Of a stretch of 6,251 nt of DNA, positions 1 through 5,328 are shown piece after piece; position 1 is the stretch's first letter, and the number at the start of each line of letters is the position of its first letter. The position numbers were made by a program, and so were the translations under genes. Below the pieces are notes generated by a model that saw only the letters and a program-made list of their open reading frames with translations, was not told where the DNA came from and ran no database searches. The stretch is from CBDUQI01 sp965369325 (lineage in GTDB: Bacteria > Pseudomonadota > Gammaproteobacteria > Steroidobacterales > JBCBZW01), in the NCBI GenBank assembly GCA_965369325.1, contig CBDUQI010000284.1, forward strand, positions 1-6,251, written 5' to 3'.

Positions 1-1
1 G

Positions 2-172
2 TCTAAGCAGAAGGCGCAGGCTTTCCGTGCTCTGGTAGAGGGGCATGGCGAACAGATGCTGGAGCAGATGGACGCCTGGCTCAGCAAGCACGAAAACGAC
101 GATGCGCACGCGCCCAAGGTAAGACTTGGCGTTGGCATCTATCTGATTGAGGAAGACGACGACAATGACTGA
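2..172 (+). CDS. C-terminal end of a probable DUF6502 family protein (5' partial)
   Basis: An open frame enters from the left edge and ends at TGA 170-172, giving 56 visible residues. The visible part is a charged helical stretch with the segment GEQMLEQMDAWLSKHE, then RLGVGIYLIEE and a very acidic tail ending EEDDDND. From memory, the pattern of a helix containing a W-L pair, then a hydrophobic GVGIY strand and an acidic end, resembles the C-terminus of DUF6502 proteins. These are uncharacterised proteins of about 270-300 residues that often sit directly before a DUF5666 gene, as here. Its stop lies inside the start of the next gene (8-nt overlap), which supports a shared transcript and coupled translation. 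The N-terminal domain is outside the window, so the family name rests on the tail and the neighbour. That it is a coding 3' end is likely; the DUF6502 assignment is moderate. No function is known. Confidence 0.62.
   Translation, partial: SKQKAQAFRALVEGHGEQMLEQMDAWLSKHENDDAHAPKVRLGVGIYLIEEDDDND
149..153 (+). promoter_or_regulatory. Shine-Dalgarno GAGGA for the DUF5666 gene
   Basis: GAGGA at 149-153 lies 11 nt before ATG 165, inside the 3' end of the upstream gene. It overlaps the alternative TTG at 147, so that TTG cannot use it. This favours ATG 165 as the true start. Confidence 0.55.
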
Positions 173-1694
173 TCCAGTACCTCTGATTGGGACGGCTGCA
201 AGTTTGGCGCGCCTTTGGGCGGGCGCTCTTGCCCTAGTGATGCTCTGTGCGTGCGGCGGTGGCAGCGGCGGCGAGGCGACCGTGGTGACGCCACCGCCGC
301 CACCGCCGGTAACCCCACCACCAGAGGATCCACCGCCCGAGCCGCCGCCTACGGGTGGGATTGATCGTAGTGGAATTTCCCTTGGGCTTATCACCGGTTT
401 TGGCAGCGTGTTCGTCAACGGTGTGGAGTACGAAACCGACAGCGCCAGTATCGTGATCGATGGCGTTGCTGCCAGTGAGTCAGACCTGGCCGTCGGCCAG
501 CTGGTGGCGGTGACTGGCACGATCGCCGATGACGGGCTCACCGGCCAGGCGACGCAAATTACCTTTGACGACGACGCGCAGGGCGCGATTAGCGCCATCG
601 ATCTGTCGGCAGGCACGTTGGAGGTGCTGGGTCAGCGGATTATCACGGATGCAAGCACGGTCTTCTCTAATGACATCAGTCCTCCCGAGTTGGCTGGCCT
701 TTTGGTTGGCGATGTGGTGCAGATCAGCGGATTTGCAGACACGCTCGGCAGCATTCTTGCCACCCGTATTTCGCGCGCGTCGGTAGGCGGCGAATTGGAA
801 GTGCGTGGGCTGGTGAGCAATCTTGATCAGGCGAGCATGCGGTTCAATATCAACGCGCTGGTGATCGAATTCAGTATGGCAGTGCTGGAGGACTTCGATG
901 GTGAGCCTATCGCCAATGGCTTGCTGGTGGAGGCCAAAGGTGACGCGCTCAGCGCCAGTGGTGAGCTCATCGCCACGCGCATCGAGCGGGAAAGCGCTTT
1001 CGCGTCGGGTGGCGATGGTGAACTGGGCGAAATAGAAGGTCTTGTGAGTCGATTTGTGTCGATTGAGGACTTCGATTTAGCGGGCATTCCAGTGCGCGGT
1101 GATGCGAGTACCCAGTTCGAGAATGGCACGGCAGCCGATCTCGCCGTGGGCGTGCGGCTTGAGGTCGAAGGTGAGTTTGTGGGGGGCGTGCTTGTTGCGC
1201 GGGAAATCAGCGTTCGCGTAGACAGCGATTCTGAAGTTGCTGGATTTGTGGAGGCAATTGATACGGCTGCCAACTCCCTGCGGGTGTTGGGGATCACGCT
1301 GATCACCTCGCCGCAAACGCAATTTGAAGATCAGCTAGGTGATAGCAACCAGCCGTTCGGGCTGGCGGACCTTGATAGCGGTGATTTCGTCGAGGTGCGC
1401 GGCGCCGAGGCAAGCGACGGCGGCAACACGGTGCTCCTCAGCCGTCTTGAGCGGGATGAGCCAGAGGACGAGCTGACCCTTGAGGGTGCGCTTGATACGG
1501 TGGACGATCCGCTGCTTACCGTGCTCGGAGTCGCCGTGGAGACGAACGCGCAGACGGACTTTGAGGACGCCTTCGACAACACGATCAGCGCCAGCGAGTT
1601 CTTCGCAATGGCCGCAGCAGGCGTGCGGGTAAAAATCCGGCTGCAGGACCAGGGCGGCACACTGCTGGCGGAGGAGGTGGAGTTTGAAGACTGA
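165..1694 (+). CDS. DUF5666 multi-repeat lipoprotein
   Basis: The gene encodes 509 residues from ATG 165. Residues 1-30 form a lipoprotein signal peptide: a hydrophobic core (WAGALALVML), then LCAC with the lipidated Cys at about 30, followed by a Gly/Ser stretch. A proline-rich linker (about 43-62) follows. The rest is about six tandem copies of a small beta-rich unit of DUF5666 type, near residues 76-136, 138-204, 211-275, 288-350, 357-428 and 436-509. Each copy has an opening G-x-(I/V) strand, a 'V-L-G/N-G-(V/I)-x-(I/V)-x-T/D' strand, a 'TxFE/TVF' turn, a 'L-x-x-G-x-x-V-x-V-x-G' strand and a closing 'A-x-x-I' strand. The protein is acidic and poor in Cys after the signal. Family knowledge: DUF5666 domains are predicted small beta barrels in exported proteins of unknown role. 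The likely location is a membrane-anchored periplasmic or surface protein; the missing Asp at +2 suggests outer-membrane sorting. TTG 147 would add six residues and is less likely. Confidence 0.9.
   Translation: MTDPVPLIGTAASLARLWAGALALVMLCACGGGSGGEATVVTPPPPPPVTPPPEDPPPEPPPTGGIDRSGISLGLITGFGSVFVNGVEYETDSASIVIDGVAASESDLAVGQLVAVTGTIADDGLTGQATQITFDDDAQGAISAIDLSAGTLEVLGQRIITDASTVFSNDISPPELAGLLVGDVVQISGFADTLGSILATRISRASVGGELEVRGLVSNLDQASMRFNINALVIEFSMAVLEDFDGEPIANGLLVEAKGDALSASGELIATRIERESAFASGGDGELGEIEGLVSRFVSIEDFDLAGIPVRGDASTQFENGTAADLAVGVRLEVEGEFVGGVLVAREISVRVDSDSEVAGFVEAIDTAANSLRVLGITLITSPQTQFEDQLGDSNQPFGLADLDSGDFVEVRGAEASDGGNTVLLSRLERDEPEDELTLEGALDTVDDPLLTVLGVAVETNAQTDFEDAFDNTISASEFFAMAAAGVRVKIRLQDQGGTLLAEEVEFED
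291..350 (+). repeat. Proline-rich low-complexity coding tract
   Basis: This CCA/CCG-rich tract encodes about 15 prolines in 20 residues, including a run of six, interrupted by V-T, E-D and E. It forms the extended linker between the lipidated Cys and the first DUF5666 repeat and probably holds the repeat array away from the membrane. The repeated ccaccg units make this stretch prone to length change between strains. Confidence 0.8.
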
Positions 1695-1778
1695 CAAGAG
1701 GCAAGATCCTCGCAGGCGCGAGCCACCGGCAGCTTAAGAGAATATCGGCAGCGAAAAGCGCGCATCCTCTGACGGTGG

Positions 1779-2774
1779 CTAACGCAACAACCCGCCGACG
1801 CCCATCTGCATGATGTCACTGGCGCTGATCGGCAGGTGGGCGATTAACCGCTGCAGCACCATATCGAAGCCGTTAAAGCGCATGCTCCGTGCGCAGCCGG
1901 GCATGGCGATGACCGGCATCTCCCCGAGATGCCCAAGCAGCAGCAGATTACCGGGCTCGACCGGCATGCCAAAGTGTTCAATGTGACCGCCGGCCCGACA
2001 CAGGGCGTCGGGCAACACGTCGGCTCGGTCAGAGACGGCGGAAAACCCTGACAACACCAGCAGGTCCAACGAGTGCGGTAGCAATTGCTCGATGGCCGCG
2101 TGCACCGCCTCAGGTTCGTGCGCACAGCGCCGCTCCGCCACCACCTGGCTGCGCATGTTGATCAGGCGCTGCTCCAGCACCTTGCGTGTTTTATCCAGCA
2201 ACGCCTCCCCGGAGGGGTCGTATTGTGTTTGCACCATGCCGATGCGCGAGGGATGGAATGGCGCAATGCTCAGGGCACGCTCGGCGGCGCTACCACTACC
2301 ACTGTCGGGCTGAGCAGTCGCCGCGACGCACTGCTGCACTTTAACGCGTGGTACGGCGTACGGAATAATTTTGATGGTCGCAAGCATCTGCGCCTCAAGC
2401 ACCATGACATCGGGCGTGAGTGTGGCCACGGTTATCGCTTCATCGATGCAGTTAACCGCATGAATTTGGGCCGTATCCAGTTGCAGTACACCCGCTTCGC
2501 TCGCAAACAGGTTGCAGCGGCCGGTGCGCGCCTGGTTGGTGCGCACGCGCGATCCGGCCAGCGCTGCCGCGACGGCATGGGCCGCCTCGTCTTCGGGGAG
2601 GTCGCCGGGCTCCAGCGCGGCGACCGTCACCTGCTTGATGCCGGCGCCGGCAAGTCGGGCCAGATGCTCCGATTGCAGCAATGTGCCCTTGCGCAGTTTG
2701 CCGTCAGGTAACTTCAGCGAGTGAGCCAGCACGCAATCGGACGCCTCGGCGGTGGGGCGTGGAGCGAACTTCAC
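1779..2774 (-). CDS. Molybdopterin-binding protein (MoeA/MoCF type) without the MobA-like domain
   Basis: The gene encodes 331 residues and reads leftward from GTG 2774 to TAG 1779. Residues 14-73 have a MoeA-like start (LAHSLKL...GKLRKGTLL...LAGAGIKQVTVAALEPGDLPEDEAA). The MoCF/MoaB-like molybdopterin-binding fold follows at about 175-310, with LLVLSGFSAVSDRADVLP, the GMPVEPGNLLLLG loop and MPGCARS..FNGFD. These motifs are typical of the molybdopterin-binding proteins found with XdhC/CoxI genes, thought to help modify or insert the cofactor of molybdenum hydroxylases. Many relatives run on, after a DIM-MGVGGLL segment, into a MobA-like nucleotidyltransferase domain and reach over 500 residues. 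This one stops right after IMQMGVGGLLR, so it is the short form. The GTG overlaps the TGA of the upstream XdhC gene (GTGA, 4 nt) and no good Shine-Dalgarno is visible, so translation is probably coupled. The exact reaction cannot be read from the sequence. Confidence 0.88.
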   Translation of the reverse strand: MKFAPRPTAEASDCVLAHSLKLPDGKLRKGTLLQSEHLARLAGAGIKQVTVAALEPGDLPEDEAAHAVAAALAGSRVRTNQARTGRCNLFASEAGVLQLDTAQIHAVNCIDEAITVATLTPDVMVLEAQMLATIKIIPYAVPRVKVQQCVAATAQPDSGSGSAAERALSIAPFHPSRIGMVQTQYDPSGEALLDKTRKVLEQRLINMRSQVVAERRCAHEPEAVHAAIEQLLPHSLDLLVLSGFSAVSDRADVLPDALCRAGGHIEHFGMPVEPGNLLLLGHLGEMPVIAMPGCARSMRFNGFDMVLQRLIAHLPISASDIMQMGVGGLLR

Positions 2775-3463
2775 GTTGACGGGGCGCCGCGATGCACCTG
2801 GGTAATCTGCGCCATGATAGCTACTGCGATTTCCTGCGGCGAGCGAGCGCCGATACTTAAACCTACCGGCCCGTGAATGCGTTGCATTTGCGCCGGCTCA
2901 AACCCAGCCTCGGCCAGTCGCTCGCGCCGTTTGGCCTGGGTGCGGGTACTGCCCAGTGCGCCAATGTAAAAAGCCTCCGAGCGCAGGGCTACCTGCAGCG
3001 CCGGATCGTCCAGTTTGGCATCGTGGGTAAGGGTGACAATCGCAGTGGCGGCGTCAGGTGCCAGTGCGGACAGTGCGGCGTCGGGCCAACGGGTGTCCAG
3101 TTTCACCCCTTCAAAGCGTTCCGGTGAGGCGAAGCTGGTGCGCGGGTCGATCACGGTCACATCGTAGCCGCAGGCGCCGGCCATCGGAGCCAGCGCTTGG
3201 GAGATATGCACGGCGCCGATAATGGCCAGTCGCCGCGGTGGGCTGAACACCTGCACAAACACCAATCCCGAGTCGTCCTCAATCGCGGCGCTGTGACCGG
3301 CGCGGAAAATGCGCTGCATTCGTTCGATTTGAGATTTGCTCAGAAACTCAGGCGGTTTGCCGCCGTCAAACACGGCTTGCACGCCATCGCTGATGCGGGT
3401 GATTGTGGCAATACGCTGGCCCGGCGTCGCTGCCAGCAAACGGGCCAGTGTGCGCTTATCCAT
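2771..3463 (-). CDS. XdhC family protein, Rossmann (C-terminal) domain only
   Basis: The gene encodes 230 residues from ATG 3463 to TGA 2771. The first 75 residues are a variable lead (TRISDGVQAVFDGG...). The XdhC Rossmann domain then starts at about 77 with RRLAIIGAVHISQAL, an unusual dinucleotide loop typical of XdhC, followed by GYDVTVIDPRTSFASPERF. Conserved later blocks are IVTLTHDAKLDDPAL (142-156), FYIGALGSTRTQAKRRERL (165-183) and IHGPVGLSIGARSPQEIAVAI (196-216). Family knowledge: XdhC/CoxI proteins bind mature molybdenum cofactor, help sulfurate it and deliver it to xanthine dehydrogenase or CO-dehydrogenase-like apoenzymes in the cytoplasm. The N-terminal XdhC domain is encoded by the gene just upstream, 24 nt away and in the same frame, separated by a TGA and a further TAA (3484-3482). 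No clear Shine-Dalgarno precedes the ATG. The stop overlaps the next start. Confidence 0.92.
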   Translation of the reverse strand: MDKRTLARLLAATPGQRIATITRISDGVQAVFDGGKPPEFLSKSQIERMQRIFRAGHSAAIEDDSGLVFVQVFSPPRRLAIIGAVHISQALAPMAGACGYDVTVIDPRTSFASPERFEGVKLDTRWPDAALSALAPDAATAIVTLTHDAKLDDPALQVALRSEAFYIGALGSTRTQAKRRERLAEAGFEPAQMQRIHGPVGLSIGARSPQEIAVAIMAQITQVHRGAPST

Positions 3464-3487
3464 TGGCCGTATCGTGCGGGTTTATGC

Positions 3488-3808
3488 TCAATGCACGGGC
3501 TCCACGTAAACACGGATGCGACCGCCGCACGCAAGCCCGACTTCCCAGGCCTGATCATCGCTGACGCCGTACTCCAGCAGGCGCGGCTGCGCATCTTGCA
3601 TCGCCAGCAAGCAGGCGCTGATCACCTCGCCTTCCACGCAACCGCCAGATACCGAGCCCTCAAACCGGGAGCGATCATCCACCAGCAGCTGGCTGCCAAC
3701 CGGGCGTGGCGATGAGCCCCAGGTGCTGATGACGGTGGCAAGCGCTACCTGGCGGCCATCGTCCAGCCAGCGTTGCGCGAGCCGCAGGAGTTGTTTGCTG
3801 TCGCTCAT
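3488..3808 (-). CDS. XdhC family protein, N-terminal (XdhC/CoxI) domain only
   Basis: The gene encodes 106 residues from ATG 3808 to TGA 3488; a GTG directly before it (3811) would add one Met. The protein is the complete small XdhC_CoxI domain: VALATVISTWGSSPRPVGSQLLV (21-43), FEGSVSGGCVEGEV (49-62) with the conserved Cys57, and YGVSDDQAWEVGLACGGRIRVYVEPV ending two residues before the stop. These are hallmark motifs of the family, which hands sulfurated molybdenum cofactor to molybdenum hydroxylases. In many bacteria this domain is fused to the Rossmann domain; here it is separate and first in a three-gene operon (domain N, domain C, molybdopterin-binding protein). No Shine-Dalgarno is seen before the start, but a TATAAT lies 6 nt upstream of the ATG, so the message may be leaderless. 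Confidence 0.92.
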   Translation of the reverse strand: MSDSKQLLRLAQRWLDDGRQVALATVISTWGSSPRPVGSQLLVDDRSRFEGSVSGGCVEGEVISACLLAMQDAQPRLLEYGVSDDQAWEVGLACGGRIRVYVEPVH

Positions 3809-3814
3809 CACGCA

Positions 3815-3820
3815 ATTATA
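3815..3820 (-). promoter_or_regulatory. Candidate -10 box (TATAAT) of the XdhC/molybdopterin operon
   Basis: The minus strand reads TATAAT, a perfect sigma-70 -10 hexamer, ending 6 nt before the ATG at 3808. Initiation the usual 6-8 nt downstream would start the RNA at or within 2 nt of the GTG/ATG start pair. At 17-18 bp spacing the -35 position is poor (TCGGTC or TTCGGT), and there is no extended TG. Activation by a regulator, or chance, both remain possible. Confidence 0.45.
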
Positions 3821-3844
3821 CGATCAATATCCGCATCGACCGAA

Positions 3845-3862
3845 CCCCGGCAATGCCCGGGG
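3845..3862. repeat. GC-rich inverted repeat in the divergent intergenic region
   Basis: CCCCGG and CCGGGG face each other across a 6-nt gap (caatgc). An alternative pairing gives a 7-bp stem with one bulged C and an aat loop. The repeat lies between the divergent XdhC operon and the nitroreductase, just upstream of the TATAAT box. It could be an operator for either side or a simple hairpin. No T-tract follows on either strand, so it is not a standard terminator. Confidence 0.4.
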
Positions 3863-3935
3863 TACACTGCGCACACGGTTTTGCGATCAGCGCGTGGCCG
3901 GCTTTGGTAGTATTCGCGCCATAGTTGGACTAAAT

Positions 3936-3940
3936 GAGGA
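3936..3940 (+). promoter_or_regulatory. Shine-Dalgarno GAGGA deciding the GTG start of the nitroreductase
   Basis: GAGGA lies 9 nt before GTG 3950. An in-frame TGA at 3935-3937 excludes any earlier start, so GTG 3950 is well supported. Confidence 0.75.
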
Positions 3941-3949
3941 CAGTTAAGC

Positions 3950-4615
3950 GTGGATGTAGTGCAAGCCCTTGGCGCGCGCAAATCGGTGCGGGCGTTTAAA
4001 AAAGACCCGGTGCCAGAGGCACTGATTCGCGAAATATTCGAGCAGGCTGCGTTGGCCCCGTCCAATTGCAACACCCAGCCATGGCGGGTGGATCTGGTGT
4101 CTGGCGACAGCCGCGACCGGCTGGAGCAGCGGTTGGTGGCCGCGGCAATGTCGGGCAAACCCGGTGAGCCGGAATTTCAGGGCGGTGTGATTGGTATTGA
4201 GGGCATCTACAAAACCCGTCAATGGGACTGCGCGATGGCGTTGTATGGCATGTTGGGTATCGAGCGCGAAGACAAGATGGCGCGCAATATCCAAATGCTG
4301 CAGAATTTCCGCTTTTTTGGTGCCCCACACGGTGCCTTTCTCTCAATGTCGCACAAGTTCGGGCCAGTCAACGCCGTGGATGTGGGGATCTATCTGCAGA
4401 GCCTGATGCTGCTGATGGCGAGCAACGGATTGGCGTCCTGCGCTCAGGGCGCACTGGCGTTTTATCCGCAGCAAGTGCGTGAAGTGGTAGATCTGCCGGA
4501 AGACTATGGGATCTTGTGCGGTCTTTCGTTTGGCTACGCGGACGAGGATGCTGTGGTGAATCAGGTCACCACCGACCGTGTGCCGTTGCAGGACAATGTG
4601 CACTTCTACCCTTGA
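3950..4615 (+). CDS. FMN-dependent nitroreductase family protein
   Basis: The gene encodes 221 residues from GTG 3950 to TGA 4613. The start carries the family's flavin-binding signature ARKSVRAF (9-16), with the two basic residues and Ser that contact FMN phosphate, then APSNCNTQPWRV (36-47). Later blocks are FFGAPHGAFLSM (122-133), DVGIYLQSLMLLMASNGLASCAQGALAFYP (144-172) and ILCGLSFGYAD (188-198), the C-terminal flavin-contact region. The length fits the family, which works as a cytoplasmic homodimer using NAD(P)H to reduce nitroaromatics, quinones or other electron-poor substrates. The layout is closest in feel to the nitrobenzoate-reductase-like (PnbA/NfnB) branch; the natural substrate cannot be read from sequence. 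It is divergent from the XdhC operon and followed 51 nt later by yajQ with no terminator between, so the two may share a transcript. Confidence 0.93.
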   Translation: MDVVQALGARKSVRAFKKDPVPEALIREIFEQAALAPSNCNTQPWRVDLVSGDSRDRLEQRLVAAAMSGKPGEPEFQGGVIGIEGIYKTRQWDCAMALYGMLGIEREDKMARNIQMLQNFRFFGAPHGAFLSMSHKFGPVNAVDVGIYLQSLMLLMASNGLASCAQGALAFYPQQVREVVDLPEDYGILCGLSFGYADEDAVVNQVTTDRVPLQDNVHFYP

Positions 4616-4666
4616 TATAGTGCGGGCTGGTACAGTGACCGGGATGTTTGGTCATAAGGGGGCGTT

Positions 4667-5149
4667 ATGCCGTCATTCGATATAGTGTCAGAGGTTGAGC
4701 TTCACGAGCTGCGCAATGCCGTGGATCAGGCCAACCGTGAGATTTCCACGCGATTTGATTTTAAGGGCGTTGAAGCCAGCTTCGAATTGGGCGATGCAGG
4801 CGTCACTATGCGCGCCGAAGTGGATTTTCAACTCAAACAGATGCTGGATATTTTGCGCAATAAAATGAGCAAGCGCAGCATTGATCAGAGCGCGCTGGAC
4901 ATACAGGCCGTGCAGCTCAGCGGTAAAGCGGCAACTCAGTTGCTGGTAGTACAGCAGGGGATTGAGACGGCAACCGCGAAGAAAATGGTCAAGGCGATTA
5001 AAGACGCCAAGATGAAGGTGCAGGCTGCCATTCAGGGCGAGAAGGTACGGGTAACAGGCAAAAAACGTGATGATTTGCAGCAGGTGATCAGCATGCTCAA
5101 AGAGGGTGATTACGGCTTGCCGCTTCAGTTCAATAATTTCCGTGATTGA
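4667..5149 (+). CDS. yajQ: YajQ family nucleotide-binding (cyclic di-GMP effector type) protein
   Basis: The gene encodes 160 residues, the usual family length. The start is ATG 4667, preceded by AGGGGG at 4657-4662. The ends are diagnostic: MPSFDIVSEV at the N-terminus, with NREISTRFDFKG (23-34), and GDYGLPLQFNNFRD at the C-terminus. The middle has KRSIDQSALDI (69-79) and the GIETATAKKMVKAIKDAKMKVQAAIQGEKVRVTGKKRDDLQ block (98-138), which forms the second of two RNP-like alpha/beta domains. Family knowledge: YajQ proteins bind nucleotides; some, such as the Xanthomonas homologue, bind cyclic di-GMP and act with a transcription regulator, while the E. coli protein has been linked to nucleic acid or nucleotide binding. 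No signal peptide is present, so it is cytoplasmic. Whether this one binds c-di-GMP is inference from the family. No clear Rho-independent terminator follows. Confidence 0.97.
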   Translation: MPSFDIVSEVELHELRNAVDQANREISTRFDFKGVEASFELGDAGVTMRAEVDFQLKQMLDILRNKMSKRSIDQSALDIQAVQLSGKAATQLLVVQQGIETATAKKMVKAIKDAKMKVQAAIQGEKVRVTGKKRDDLQQVISMLKEGDYGLPLQFNNFRD

Positions 5150-5244
5150 ATAATCCGGGCTCAGCGGGCGTGCAAGGCGTGTTGATTGCTGCATGGCGCA
5201 GAGATAAAAAAAGGCGATTTAGCGCACATATCTGGCACTGAATG

Positions 5245-5260
5245 CGTGCGTAACTGCACG
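5245..5260. repeat. Inverted repeat CGTGC-N6-GCACG upstream of yegP
   Basis: Perfect 5-bp arms are separated by gtaact. The dyad covers the place where a -35 element would sit for the -10-like box at 5269-5274, where no TTGACA-like hexamer is seen. It is a candidate activator or repressor site; 5-bp arms also occur by chance. Confidence 0.35.
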
Positions 5261-5268
5261 ACTCAACA

Positions 5269-5274
5269 TATACT
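5269..5274 (+). promoter_or_regulatory. Candidate -10 box (TATACT) for yegP
   Basis: TATACT matches the sigma-70 -10 consensus at five of six positions and lies 55 nt before the yegP ATG. It would place the RNA start near 5281. There is no good -35 at 16-18 bp spacing. Confidence 0.4.
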
Positions 5275-5283
5275 CTGCGCGTT

Positions 5284-5302
5284 TGATCGCCCGATGCGAT
5301 CA
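5284..5302. repeat. Inverted repeat TGATCGC-N5-GCGATCA in the yegP leader
   Basis: Perfect 7-bp arms (5284-5290 and 5296-5302) surround ccgat. It lies just downstream of the predicted RNA start and about 15 nt before the Shine-Dalgarno (GGAGGA 5318-5323). It could be an operator in DNA or a small hairpin at the 5' end of the mRNA. No T-tract follows, so it is not a terminator for yajQ. Confidence 0.5.
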
Positions 5303-5328
5303 CAAGAGGCTAACTCGGGAGGAAGAAG

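Noticed and set aside
147..164. TTG start at 147 for the lipoprotein, adding six residues
   Set aside because: The Shine-Dalgarno GAGGA (149-153) overlaps this TTG and is correctly placed for ATG 165, which also gives a more normal signal peptide.
291..350. Proline-codon repeats as a CRISPR or non-coding tandem array
   Set aside because: The repeats are short, irregular and in frame within a clear lipoprotein linker.
1722..1779. Inverted repeat GCCACCG...CGGTGGC in the convergent spacer as a terminator
   Set aside because: The arms are 44 nt apart, there is no T-tract on either strand, and the last base belongs to the stop codon of the minus-strand gene. No convincing terminator is seen between these two convergent genes.
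1331..1819. Long minus-strand open frame opposite the lipoprotein, next to the molybdopterin-binding gene
   Set aside because: It was examined as a possible lost MobA-like domain. Its translation is Ser/Arg-rich with no nucleotidyltransferase motif, and it mirrors the strong DUF5666 coding frame, so it is a shadow.
2085..2711. 208-codon plus-strand open frame inside the molybdopterin-binding gene
   Set aside because: The product is His/Arg/Gln-rich without family resemblance, and it lies wholly opposite a gene with clear conserved motifs.
2771..3808. XdhC as a broken pseudogene
   Set aside because: Both halves keep all conserved motifs, two separate stops lie between them, the second has its own ATG, and the operon overlap downstream is intact.
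3881..3913. TTGCGA (3881) with TAGTAT (3908) as the nitroreductase promoter
   Set aside because: The 21-bp spacing is too long for sigma-70 and no better pair was found, so no promoter is called.
4688..5194. 168-codon minus-strand open frame opposite yajQ
   Set aside because: It is a mirror of the well-conserved YajQ frame and shows no recognisable domain.
5186..5328. Small open frame in the yajQ-yegP spacer
   Set aside because: It runs out of frame into yegP, has no Shine-Dalgarno, and overlaps the promoter and dyads. The spacer is better read as regulatory.
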